Positions 51,710 through 60,114 are shown, counted from the first letter of the stretch. The stretch is 64,000 bases of DNA from Candidatus Eremiobacteraceae bacterium (GCA_035710745.1 DASTCX010000014.1:1-64000); one strand, 5' to 3'. A program made the numbers and translations. Notes: generated by a model not told the origin, from the letters alone.

Positions 51710-53608
51710 TCAGTGGCCCGAAAAGATCGAGTTCGCGATGTCTTGCTGCATGACGCAGTAGTCGACCGAACCCATCCCTGTGGGCGTATCCCAGCCTGGT
51801 CCTGACGGAACGCCCAGACCGTTCGCCCCGATCAGGATGTCGTGGAATCCGCCGACCGGCGCAGTTGTGTCGGGCGGCAGCGCCGTCGTGTCGTCACCGG
51901 GCTCGCCCGTCGGCGTGCATGCGGTGCTTCCGAGCGGACACGGCTCGTAGTAGCCGTAGACTCCGTAGTAGACGGGCGCCGCGAAACCGAGCCCGTTGTA
52001 GAAGTGCGACTCGAGCCGCGCCCAGACGCCCATCGAGAGCGGCGAGGACAGACTCGTGCCGCCGACGCCGGTCTGCGCGCCGTTGACGAAGACGTCGGCG
52101 GGGCAGCCGTTGTTGTCGCCGCACATCGCGATGTCGGCGATGCCGCGTCCGATGCCGGCCTTCGCCTGCACCGTGCACTCAGCGCAGATGCCGTTCGCTT
52201 GCCAATACGGCGCCAACTCGAACGCGCTGTAACCGCCGCCTGTGCCGACCCACGCGTGCTCGCCGTAGTACGTGCCGGGTTCGTTGCCGTTCGCGTTCGT
52301 GTCGAGCGTCGTGCCGCCGACCGCGACGACGTACGGCGACGACGCCGGGTAGCATGTCTCGGGCAAGCCGGTGGCCGGCGCGCCCGTCGCGAGGAGCACC
52401 GGGCAGCCTTCGCCGTTGTCGCCGGTGGAGGCGAACATCGTCATGCCTTGCGCAGCGGCCTGGTTGAGTTCTTCATCGTCGACGAGCATCGCGCCGTCGG
52501 CGAACGCGACCGCTTCGGCCTCGCCGAACGACGAGTTCCCGGCCTGCGTGTAGCGATCGTTCACCCACGCGCTATACGCGAGCGCGATGTCCGAGTCGCT
52601 CAGCGACGTCGTGTCGTAGACGTAGAGGTGTTTGACGGTTTGCGCCATGCCGGTCGACATCTGCGTGTCGAGATCCCATTCGTCGAGACCGGACGTATCC
52701 GTGCTTTTGATGCCGACCGTTCGGACGCTGTAGGCGACCTTCGGAAGGCCCCAGTACGCTTCAGCCGTACGAAGGTCGGTCACGACCTGCGTGACGTCGC
52801 CTTCCGCGATGACCGCGACCGACGTGCGTAAGCCGGTGCACGTCGCGGGGCAGACGCTCGGCGCGGCATCATACGCGACTTGATATTGCGGCGGTCCATA
52901 TTCGCCGCCGACGCAGATGCCGCCGGTCGTCGACAGACATGGCGGCGGCGTGCCTTGAGCCTGATCGCCCATGAAGCGACCCGGCGCCGGCGCGCTGAGC
53001 TGAACGCGCGCGTGTGTGAGGTGCACGTTCATCTGGTTCGCATTCGACAGCCCGAGCACCGCGACGACGAGACCGCGGAACTGCGCAGGCACGAGCGGAG
53101 CGGTCACGTTGCCGTAGACCGTACGGCCGTTGACGATCGCCGCTCTGATTTGCGTATGGAACGCGGATTCGACTCGCGACGCCGGCCCGTACGCGCTCAC
53201 GATGAGATGGTTCGGCTCGATCGTGATGTCGGTGAAGCCTTGACGCTGGAGGTAAAACGCGACCGATGCCGCCTGCGAGTACGTGGGATTGAAAGCCGCG
53301 GTGAATTCTGACGGTGACAGCCAGCGTTGGAAGAGCGCGCTTCCAGGCGTGTGCTGCTGACGAAGGATGTTATTCGCTCCGACGCGATCGCGCATGCCGA
53401 GACCGACGACGATGTGCATCGGAACGGTGTCGGGAAGCCTGCCGACTCGCAGGCGTGGATCGTTGACGAGCCGCATCGCCTGCGTGGCCGTCGGCGCCCA
53501 TGCTTGTGGCGTCTCGTGGCGTGCAGATGCGATGAGCGGGCTGGCGAAGACCGGCGCGGCGACGGCGAGCGTGGCGGCCGCCGCGCAGGTCATGACGAAG
53601 AGCTTCAT
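51710..53608 (-). CDS. S53 family peptidase (sedolisin) 2
   Basis: A 632-residue protein; ATG 53608 follows GGGAGGAAAT, and the longer frame to 53635 only adds nine residues. Signal peptide (LFVMTCAAAATLAVAAPVFA). Pro-domain to about residue 210. The catalytic Glu310/Asp314 are in GLDEWDLDTQM, oxyanion Asp397 in TGDNGEGC, nucleophile Ser519 in GVGGTSLSSP. Differences from sedolisin 1 (Cys-rich: CPATCTG, CAECTV) show long divergence rather than recent duplication. Confidence 0.93.
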   Translation of the reverse strand: MKLFVMTCAAAATLAVAAPVFASPLIASARHETPQAWAPTATQAMRLVNDPRLRVGRLPDTVPMHIVVGLGMRDRVGANNILRQQHTPGSALFQRWLSPSEFTAAFNPTYSQAASVAFYLQRQGFTDITIEPNHLIVSAYGPASRVESAFHTQIRAAIVNGRTVYGNVTAPLVPAQFRGLVVAVLGLSNANQMNVHLTHARVQLSAPAPGRFMGDQAQGTPPPCLSTTGGICVGGEYGPPQYQVAYDAAPSVCPATCTGLRTSVAVIAEGDVTQVVTDLRTAEAYWGLPKVAYSVRTVGIKSTDTSGLDEWDLDTQMSTGMAQTVKHLYVYDTTSLSDSDIALAYSAWVNDRYTQAGNSSFGEAEAVAFADGAMLVDDEELNQAAAQGMTMFASTGDNGEGCPVLLATGAPATGLPETCYPASSPYVVAVGGTTLDTNANGNEPGTYYGEHAWVGTGGGYSAFELAPYWQANGICAECTVQAKAGIGRGIADIAMCGDNNGCPADVFVNGAQTGVGGTSLSSPLSMGVWARLESHFYNGLGFAAPVYYGVYGYYEPCPLGSTACTPTGEPGDDTTALPPDTTAPVGGFHDILIGANGLGVPSGPGWDTPTGMGSVDYCVMQQDIANSIFSGH

Positions 53609-53720
53609 GAGACCTATTTCCTCCCTCGCGCGCACTTAGGACGCGCCTCTGCGAGGTTAGAATAGGCTACCGGCAGTGACAAACCGCGAACAAACCGCGT
53701 GTCCCGCCCGAAGATGGAAT

Positions 53721-53813
53721 GGAGCAGTCGACCTCTACGTCGATCGAATGGAGCGGTCGACCTTTACGTCGATCGAATGGAGCGGTCGACCTTTGCGGTC
53801 GACCGCCGCGGCC
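53721..53813. repeat. Three palindromic repeats, 29-bp period
   Basis: GGAGC(A/G)GTCGACCT units start at 53721, 53750 and 53779 (exact 29-bp period). The last is a full GGTCGACCTTTGCGGTCGACC element ending in CGCGGCC. Confidence 0.85.
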
Positions 53814-53824
53814 GTGCCTGTATG

Positions 53825-54073
53825 CTAGGGCTGGTATCCGCCTGCGATCCAGTCAGACAACAGCTTCACCTTAGCGTCATCCCAGTACGGGCCACCCGGC
53901 GGCATGCGCGGCTCCTGATCCCCCGTCAAATATTCGTAGACGTTCTTCGCGTTGTCGGGCTGCGACATCCAGGCGTGATCAGCGAGGAGCACTCCAAAGC
54001 CTTCCATATGGTCGATGTCGTCGTCCGTGAAGAGCGGTTTGATATCGCGTTCGAATGAGACAGAACCGGCCAT
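53825..54073 (-). CDS. Small cytochrome c-like protein lacking a CxxCH site
   Basis: An 82-residue protein; ATG 54073 has a superb AAGGAGGAG upstream, so the longer frame is not the real start. FERDIKPLFTDDDIDHMEGF and EPRMPPGGPYWDDAKVKLLS, ending WIAGGYQP, resemble the C-terminal part of small c-type cytochromes, with the MPPGGPW axial-Met motif. It has no CxxCH and no signal peptide. It is divergent from a CxxCH-containing protein and may be its haem-less or cytoplasmic relative. Confidence 0.7.
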   Translation of the reverse strand: MAGSVSFERDIKPLFTDDDIDHMEGFGVLLADHAWMSQPDNAKNVYEYLTGDQEPRMPPGGPYWDDAKVKLLSDWIAGGYQP

Positions 54074-54112
54074 GGTTTTCTCCTCCTTGTAGAAGTCTGT
54101 ATACCCCGTCGA

Positions 54113-54137
54113 GCCGAGCTTCGCTCGGCCCACTACA
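54113..54137. repeat. GCCGAGC-type palindromic repeat
   Basis: GCCGAGCTTCGCTCGGC with tail CCACTACAAT, between the divergent starts of the small cytochrome-like gene and the cytochrome operon. Confidence 0.8.
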
Positions 54138-54185
54138 ATACTCATTCCTACAGGCGAGGGCGGGCGGCAGACGAACCTTCCAGGC

Positions 54186-55718
54186 ATGAGCCATGCAGCC
54201 GTTAGTCGGCTCGCGGTCACTGCATTGTCGGCGGTGGCCGCCGTCCTTATCGCGTACGCCGTGCGCGGGCACGCGGTTGCGGCGGCAAATGGCCTACCGG
54301 CGAACCCCTGCCCGCTGTCGTCGATCGCGATCGCGAGCGGCATACCCCAGGACTCGGCGCAGACGTCGCAGATCTACTTCGACTGCTTCGCGTGGCAAGA
54401 GTTCATCGGCCTCAATTGGGATGCGGATCCCGATCATGCCGGCGCGCCGAACCCATCGGCACCGGCGTCGGCGTTCGGAAAGCCGCTTGATCACGCGCCG
54501 CCCGTCTTCGAATCGTACGCCGACGCGCTTGACGTCTTCAAACCGGGAGCGGCGCCGCCGAGCAAGTGGGGCACGATCAGCCCGTCGCCGTGCGCCATTC
54601 ATGGCATGGTGTCGGGCCCGGGGCGTCGCCTGCTCCGCATGTCGTCGATCGTCGCACCCGACTTTCAGACGCCGAACGGCGTGAGGCAGGCGTTCCCCGC
54701 GTCAGGTCCGAGCTGGCTCGCGGATCGCGACGGCAACATGGTATGGTACCAAATCCTCATCGACAGGGACGAGTTCGAATATATCGTCGACAAGCAGTAC
54801 TACGACGCAGACCGCCAGCTGCAGACGATCGAGAGCGACGGGCGGATCGACATGCCTGCGGGCGTACCCGGAGGCGCGCTCGGTTCGATCGAGATCAAAG
54901 CGGCGTGGCTGCCGATCTCCGATCCGGCTCGTCAGAAGCGCTATCGCATGCAGCACGCGATCATCCTCGATGCGGATGGCGGATGTCACTCGGTCGACGT
55001 CGGACTCGTTGCGCTCCATATCATCCACAAGACGCAATCGCAGCCGACGTGGGTGTGGTCGACGTTCGAGCACGTCGACGACGCCCCCGCGGTGGGTGCA
55101 TCGCCGGGCAACTATCTCTTCAATCGTCCTGCTTGCCAGCCGTCGCCGATCCCCGCATCGTGCGAGTTGAACAGACCGCCGGGCGCGCGGACGTCGTGCG
55201 GTGCGAACGAACCGCCGGCATACATGCCGAGCGCGTACTTCTCGAAAAAGGCGGCTTGCCCGATTTATCCGATCCAAGTGGCGCATGCGAATCCCACCGA
55301 TCCGACGGCGGCATCGGTGAACGCGTACGTCGCATCGCTCATCCTTGCGCAAAACCCGAGTTCGGTCTACCAATATTACCGGCTCGTCAACGTGCTATGG
55401 GCGTCGAACTCCGCCGATCCGGATGCAGGACCATCGCCGCCCATCGAACCCGTGCTCGTCAACGGCATCACACCGCCGACGACGCAGCCGGTCGCGAACG
55501 TCATCACCGAGACGTACGCGCAGCAGATGACCTGCCTTTCATGTCATGCGAACGCGCGGATCGCAAAGTCGGCGGACGAGTTGGGAAAGTGGAAGCCGTA
55601 TTTCTCGGATTTCAGCTTCATCATGTCGCAGGCGCACACGCCGCCACCGGTCGCAGCCGGTTTCCTCACACGGCCGAGCTTCGCTCGGCATACCACATCA
55701 GCTCGTCTAACGCCATGA
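54186..55718 (+). CDS. Secreted protein with C-terminal CxxCH haem motif
   Basis: A 510-residue protein. Hydrophobic signal segment, then YFDCFAWQEFIGLNWDADPD near residue 65 and FESYADALDVFKP, blocks I associate with an uncharacterised cytochrome family. One haem motif, TCLSCHANARIAKSA, is near the C-terminus. The tail FLTRPSFARHTTSAR is encoded by a GCCGAGC-type palindrome (55673-55689), so the original C-terminus has been altered or extended. It overlaps the next gene (ATGA). Probably periplasmic electron transfer or an oxidase partner. Confidence 0.75.
   Translation: MSHAAVSRLAVTALSAVAAVLIAYAVRGHAVAAANGLPANPCPLSSIAIASGIPQDSAQTSQIYFDCFAWQEFIGLNWDADPDHAGAPNPSAPASAFGKPLDHAPPVFESYADALDVFKPGAAPPSKWGTISPSPCAIHGMVSGPGRRLLRMSSIVAPDFQTPNGVRQAFPASGPSWLADRDGNMVWYQILIDRDEFEYIVDKQYYDADRQLQTIESDGRIDMPAGVPGGALGSIEIKAAWLPISDPARQKRYRMQHAIILDADGGCHSVDVGLVALHIIHKTQSQPTWVWSTFEHVDDAPAVGASPGNYLFNRPACQPSPIPASCELNRPPGARTSCGANEPPAYMPSAYFSKKAACPIYPIQVAHANPTDPTAASVNAYVASLILAQNPSSVYQYYRLVNVLWASNSADPDAGPSPPIEPVLVNGITPPTTQPVANVITETYAQQMTCLSCHANARIAKSADELGKWKPYFSDFSFIMSQAHTPPPVAAGFLTRPSFARHTTSARLTP
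55673..55698. repeat. GCCGAGC-type palindromic repeat inside a gene's 3' end
   Basis: A perfect palindrome GCCGAGCTTCGCTCGGC with tail ATACCACAT, within the last codons of the cytochrome-like gene. Confidence 0.85.
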
Positions 55719-57331
55719 ACGCATTTTCGCCGCCGGCGAACGTCGTCGACTTCCCATCCGATCCCGCGAAACAAGCGGCGCTCGTCGCGCGCTGGACGCA
55801 GTTCCTCGACGGCTTCATGCGGCTCGCGATCGTCGGCGATCCGTGGACCAACGTCAACGATTCCAATCGAACGCTGTTCTTCAATCCGCTGGCGACGTCG
55901 ATCGGCCCGAACGCGATCGTCGCGCCGATCACTTGGTTCGCGTTCCCGAACCGCGTGCTCTCGTATTTCGCCGCCTCGCAAGGTTCGCCGTACGGCTTGA
56001 CCGACGTCGAGTTGTACGAACTCGCCGACCAAGGGTTTCTTGCGGGCAAGCCGGATTTCGCGCACGGATTTCCGCCGGTGCCGAGCGACGTCTACCCGGT
56101 CATCGATTGGAAACAACCGAAAGCCGGCTGGCGTGAATACGGGCCGCCCGGTGCGCGAGGGTGGCAAGACGAGTATTGCGAGTGGTGCGTGCAGCGCGAC
56201 GGACAGGGCCGGATCGTCCGCATCGACTTCACGTGCGAGAATCCCGAGTACTGGGTCGCGCTATGGAAGACGGATCCGAACGCGGTTCTTTCCATATATA
56301 GAGCTGTCGTCAACGCGTCCGTCCAACTCGACGACATCATCATGCACGACAAGACCGGCGCTCCGATCGTCGACCCCGAGACGGGACTTCCCGCATATAA
56401 CCCCATCAACAAGTGGAATACGGGCACGATCGCGACCCCGACGAGCGGGGGCGCCATGCATCTGACAAGTCCGCCCAACGACATCGATTCAGAGATATAC
56501 CTCGCTGCCGCCGCGACGCTGCTGCGAAACGTCACGCCGTACACCGCTGCCGCGCTTATCGATTGCGCCGCGTACGGCGTGCCCTATAGGAACAGCGATC
56601 CGAACATCGGCTACAACGTCAATCGGATGGTGAAGAACGCCGGCGGCAACGGGCTGCGGATGGCGACGCTCACCGATCCGATCGGGCTCTACATGCAGCA
56701 ACCCGATTTCAGTTCGTACGCGACGCCGGATGGGACCGACGCGAGCACGTTTTGGACCGTCGTTCGCGGCTCCGCGCCCGGCATGATACTCCATGCGACG
56801 TTCGCCGTGCCAGCGTCGAAAGGTTACACGGTGAGCGACGTGACGATCGGCGGGAAGCCGATCGCGTACGCGAGTCAGATAGGGCAGACGTTCCAGATGG
56901 GTCTCAGCGCGACCGTCCAACCGACGGCGCAAAACGAATCGGCGCTCCCGTGCGTCGACGTCAAACCCGATGGCTCGTGCAGCCCGTGGCCGCAGGTCAT
57001 CATGGGACCTGGGATGCTCGAAGCATACGCCGCGATCATGGGCGTGCTCGGCACGTCTGGTCTGCCGCCGCCGACCCTCCCGCAGGGTAAGAGCGCGAGT
57101 TTTGCGCTTCAGGTGCTCTATGCCACCGAAAAGGCGACGATCGAAGTCCTCGGCGGCGGCGTCGACGTCACCGTGACGAGCGCGAGCGTCGACGGCACGA
57201 CCGCGACCTTCATGGTGGACATCGCGGTCGCGGCGGACGCAACGCCCGGGGTTCGGTCGGTGCAAGTGAGCGATACGACGTATCCCCCAGGGCCGCCGGC
57301 GCCGGCGATGCTCATCGTCGCACCCGCATGA
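55715..57331 (+). CDS. Unknown conserved protein with FTCENPEYW motif
   Basis: A 538-residue protein starting in the ATGA overlap with the cytochrome gene; the longer upstream frame is non-coding. It has no signal peptide. Blocks WQDEYCEWCVQRD, IDFTCENPEYWVAL, YNPINKWNTGTIA and GAMHLTSPPNDIDSEIYLAA look like a conserved family of unknown function; I recall homologues in actinobacteria and cyanobacteria but cannot name a domain. The C-terminal 80 residues are Ig-like. It is translationally coupled to the haem protein before it and the sensor after it. Confidence 0.72.
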   Translation: MNAFSPPANVVDFPSDPAKQAALVARWTQFLDGFMRLAIVGDPWTNVNDSNRTLFFNPLATSIGPNAIVAPITWFAFPNRVLSYFAASQGSPYGLTDVELYELADQGFLAGKPDFAHGFPPVPSDVYPVIDWKQPKAGWREYGPPGARGWQDEYCEWCVQRDGQGRIVRIDFTCENPEYWVALWKTDPNAVLSIYRAVVNASVQLDDIIMHDKTGAPIVDPETGLPAYNPINKWNTGTIATPTSGGAMHLTSPPNDIDSEIYLAAAATLLRNVTPYTAAALIDCAAYGVPYRNSDPNIGYNVNRMVKNAGGNGLRMATLTDPIGLYMQQPDFSSYATPDGTDASTFWTVVRGSAPGMILHATFAVPASKGYTVSDVTIGGKPIAYASQIGQTFQMGLSATVQPTAQNESALPCVDVKPDGSCSPWPQVIMGPGMLEAYAAIMGVLGTSGLPPPTLPQGKSASFALQVLYATEKATIEVLGGGVDVTVTSASVDGTTATFMVDIAVAADATPGVRSVQVSDTTYPPGPPAPAMLIVAPA

Positions 57332-59172
57332 GATCGCCCGCGGACGACGCTCGCTTTCGTCGGGGCGTGCGGATCGGCGTCGTCGTTGCGCTCGGGTTGT
57401 TCATGCTCGGTTTGGCCACGCCGAACATCTCGCAGCTGTGGCATCCGTTCGCGCAGCTGCCGATCAACGTCAACTACGACGGCGTCATCACGTCGGTCGA
57501 TCCTGGGAGCGATGCTGCAAGCGAGGGCGTCGCGCCGGGCGACGTCGTCGACTTCAGCTCGACGACGCTGAGTCAGCGGCTCGTACTTCTCGATCTCCAC
57601 TATCCGCGCGGAGGCGATACATTCACGTTCCGCGTCCGCGAAAAGGGCGTGAGCCGGGTCGTCTCGATCCGGGCCGAAGGCCGGCCGGAGATTCTCGAAG
57701 ATATCATCGTCGTGCTGCGACGCTCGACGTACGTCTTGTTCGTCGGCATCGCGGCGTTCATCTTGCTCCGGCGACCGAACAAGATGACCTGGGCGTTTTA
57801 CCTGTATTCGCTGGCGGCCATCTACGGCAACGGCGAGTATTTCGGCTTCTTGCCGGCGCCGGGGTATTTCACGATCTGCGAGATCCAAGTCGTCTTGCTC
57901 GCGCTCGGCAACGCCGCGTTCCTCACGTTCGCCGCGCGCTTTCCGAGCGACCGGCCCGAAGGGTGGGCGGTTTGGGCCGATCGTGCCGCGCCGCTCGCAT
58001 TCGTGCTGCTTGCCGTGACGAGCCTCGGCGCCGATTTCGGTGCGGTGCTCTTCGGCGTTCCTTCGCAAGCGCTCGTCCTCGCGTCGACGGTCAGTAAGAT
58101 AGCCGTATTCTCGATCGCGCTCTTCACGCTATTCCACACGTACTTCGGGCGCCGCGGCCAAGAGCGCCAACGCTTGAAAATCGTCGTCTGGGCGCTCGTC
58201 ATCGCGTACGCTGCGAACGTCCTCATCTTGTGGATCAACACGTTTCCGCTTTCGTTCGAGGTGGCGTTCTGGTGGGATGCGCTTGGGGCGCTCAACCTCG
58301 TCATCCCGATCGCGGTCGCGTACGCGGTGCTGCGCTACCGGGTCATGGACGTCAATTTCATCTTCAGCCGCGCGCTCGTCTACGGCGTTCTGACGACCGG
58401 GCTCGTCGCGATGTTCGCGCTCATCGACTGGATCGTCGGCACGGTTCTCGCGCAAGAGCGGTTGGCGGTGGCTGCCAACGTCGTCGCCGCGGTCGTCGTC
58501 GGCCTCTCGCTCAACGGCATCCACAGTCGCGTCGAGCGGATCATCCGGAGCGTGCTCTTCAGGCGCCGGCATGCGGCCGCTCGACGACTGGCACTGCTCG
58601 CATCGACGTTGCCGCACGTGACCGACAGCGCGACCATCTCCGCCATGGTCGTCGACGAGCCGATGGAAGCGCTGTCGCTGGCCTCCGCCGCGCTGTTCCG
58701 GTCGAACGAGCGCGGTTCGTTCGAGCGGGTGTGGGCCCTCGGCTGGGGGGAAGGCGCCGCCTGCGATCTCGACCCGTTCGAGCCGCTCGTCGACCGGCTC
58801 CGTGCGGAGGGCGAGCCGACCCGCGTGAGCAGGAGGGATCTCGTCCGCGACGGGCTGCCGGCGGGCGATGCGTCGCCGATCGTCGCGGTGCCGATCGTCG
58901 TACGAAGTCAGCTCGAGGCCGTGGCGATGTACGGCGCCCATACGGGTGGAGAAGACCTCGATCCCGATGAGATCGGATCGCTCGGCCGTATCGGCGAGGC
59001 CGCCGGCGCCGCTTACTATCACCTCGAAGCCGATTCGTTGCGCAACGCGCTTGAAGGGCTCGGTCGAGAGATCGACACATGGCGCGCACGGGCGCTCGAA
59101 CTGGGTTGGAACGAAGCGGAAACGGCCGGCGATGCCGCGGTCGACGAGGCAAAAGAAGAAGAGCGAAGTTGA
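57328..59172 (+). CDS. Membrane sensor with PDZ, multiple TM and GAF domain
   Basis: A 614-residue protein overlapping the previous gene by ATGA. N-terminal TM (residues 13-32), a periplasmic PDZ-like domain (SVDPGSDAASEGVAPGDVVD), about seven further TM helices (residues 125-385), then a cytoplasmic GAF-like domain (420-570) and a coiled C-terminus. There is no histidine kinase, GGDEF or HTH output domain. It may modulate a partner or sense a ligand for the haem-protein operon. Confidence 0.78.
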   Translation: MRSPADDARFRRGVRIGVVVALGLFMLGLATPNISQLWHPFAQLPINVNYDGVITSVDPGSDAASEGVAPGDVVDFSSTTLSQRLVLLDLHYPRGGDTFTFRVREKGVSRVVSIRAEGRPEILEDIIVVLRRSTYVLFVGIAAFILLRRPNKMTWAFYLYSLAAIYGNGEYFGFLPAPGYFTICEIQVVLLALGNAAFLTFAARFPSDRPEGWAVWADRAAPLAFVLLAVTSLGADFGAVLFGVPSQALVLASTVSKIAVFSIALFTLFHTYFGRRGQERQRLKIVVWALVIAYAANVLILWINTFPLSFEVAFWWDALGALNLVIPIAVAYAVLRYRVMDVNFIFSRALVYGVLTTGLVAMFALIDWIVGTVLAQERLAVAANVVAAVVVGLSLNGIHSRVERIIRSVLFRRRHAAARRLALLASTLPHVTDSATISAMVVDEPMEALSLASAALFRSNERGSFERVWALGWGEGAACDLDPFEPLVDRLRAEGEPTRVSRRDLVRDGLPAGDASPIVAVPIVVRSQLEAVAMYGAHTGGEDLDPDEIGSLGRIGEAAGAAYYHLEADSLRNALEGLGREIDTWRARALELGWNEAETAGDAAVDEAKEEERS

Positions 59173-59186
59173 ACTTCGCTCTTCTC
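59152..59186 (-). terminator. Bidirectional hairpin, intrinsic terminator on the minus strand
   Basis: GAAGAGCGAAGTT (59158-59170) pairs with AACTTCGCTCTTC (59172-59184). On the minus strand the stem is followed by TTCTTCTTTTG, a good T-tract, so it ends the small peptide gene at 59203. On the plus strand it overlaps the sensor's stop codon. Confidence 0.78.
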
Positions 59187-59202
59187 CATTGTCAGGCCGG
59201 TG

Positions 59203-59265
59203 TTATTTCTTCTTTTTCTTCGTGGCCTTCTTCGCTTTTGGCGCTGCCTTCTTCTTGCCTCTCAT
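59203..59265 (-). CDS. 20-residue lysine-rich peptide
   Basis: ATG 59265 follows CGGAGGTGATTACGG, a perfect Shine-Dalgarno (GGAGGTGAT) 5 bases before the start. The peptide is MRGKKKAAPKAKKATKKKKK, 12 of 20 residues lysine, ending in TAA, and it has its own downstream terminator. Such composition recalls the tail of histone H1-like or nucleoid proteins, or a ribosome-associated peptide. It is too short for most gene finders. No homologue is claimed. Confidence 0.7.
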   Translation of the reverse strand: MRGKKKAAPKAKKATKKKKK

Positions 59266-59377
59266 CCGTAATCACCTCCGTCCTCAATAAGGTGGAAGAT
59301 GCGGCTTTGAAGCTCGCGTCATTGGACGTTGACCCAAACGCGATGTATCACCTCTTTTCCGGTCGAAGGCATTCATC

Positions 59378-59956
59378 GTGTCAAATCTGATCGTCGCGTT
59401 GTTCGCCATCGCATTCGGCGTCGAAGAAGCGATCATCGTCTTGTATCTTCGCATGCTGCCGTCGAGTGGTCCATCCGTCGTGACGATGGAAAGCTGGCGC
59501 GAGCTGTGCACGATCGTCGTGCTCGTCGCGGTCGCGTGGCTTGCGGGCGCCCGCGCCGATGCGCGCTTTCGAGCGTTCCTCATCGCTTTCGGCGTGTGGG
59601 ATATCACGTACTACGTCACGCTGTGGTTGACGTCGGGCACGCCGGGGTTGACGAGTCAGGACGTGCTCTTCCTCATCCCCGTTCCGTGGATCGCGCCGGT
59701 GTGGGCCGCGATGTCGTTCGCCGCGGCGTTGATGCTGCTCGGGTTGTTCGGGATCGCGCGCGGGCGCCTGCTCGTCGCGGGTCTTGCGATCGGGTGGCTA
59801 TCGTTCGTATGGGGGCCGTTGTACGCGCGGTTCATCGACCATTCGCGGATCTTCGAATCTGCTTCGGATTTCACGTACCCGCTTTGGCTATTCGTGCCAG
59901 GCATCGCGCTTGTGCTTGCGGCGCTGCCTTTCGCACGCCGCAGACGAGCTCTGTAG
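59378..59956 (+). CDS. Hypothetical membrane protein
   Basis: A 192-residue protein with about six helices: NLIVALFAIAFGVEEAIIV, ELCTIVVLVAVAWLAG, AFLIAFGVWDITYYVTLW, WIAPVWAAMSFAAALMLLG, GLFGIARGRLLVAGLAIGWL and WLFVPGIALVLAALPF. GTG start, weak ribosome-binding site. Role unknown. Its stop codon TAG (59954-59956) is part of the flank of a palindromic repeat, which may have set the protein's C-terminus. Confidence 0.68.
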   Translation: MSNLIVALFAIAFGVEEAIIVLYLRMLPSSGPSVVTMESWRELCTIVVLVAVAWLAGARADARFRAFLIAFGVWDITYYVTLWLTSGTPGLTSQDVLFLIPVPWIAPVWAAMSFAAALMLLGLFGIARGRLLVAGLAIGWLSFVWGPLYARFIDHSRIFESASDFTYPLWLFVPGIALVLAALPFARRRRAL

Positions 59957-60102
59957 CGGTCGAGCTTTAGCTCGACCGTCGCGGTTTTTCAAAGACTTGA
60001 TCACGTAAGGCGAGGCCGCGGCGGTCGACCGTAAAGGTCGACCGCTTCCTTTTCACCGCGATGCCAAGCCGCGGCGGTCGAGATAAATCTCGACCGCTCC
60101 CT
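59952..60102. repeat. Three palindromic repeats of two types
   Basis: A GGTCGAG-type copy at 59952-59985, with TTTTTC after it that may act as a terminator. A GGTCGACC-type copy at 60013-60048 and a GGTCGAGATAAATCTCGACC copy at 60067-60101. Confidence 0.88.
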
Positions 60103-60114
60103 GTTTACCGCGAG

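Noticed and set aside
54566-55714. Long upstream extension of the 538-residue FTCENPEYW protein
   Set aside because: That stretch is Arg/Ala/His-rich shadow of the haem protein gene. The ATG at 55715 in the ATGA overlap fits operon style and the conserved blocks begin after it.
59152-59190. Plus-strand intrinsic terminator for the sensor gene
   Set aside because: The hairpin is strong, but the plus side has no T-tract and the stem overlaps the stop codon. The good T-tract is on the minus strand, so it was assigned to the lysine-rich peptide gene.
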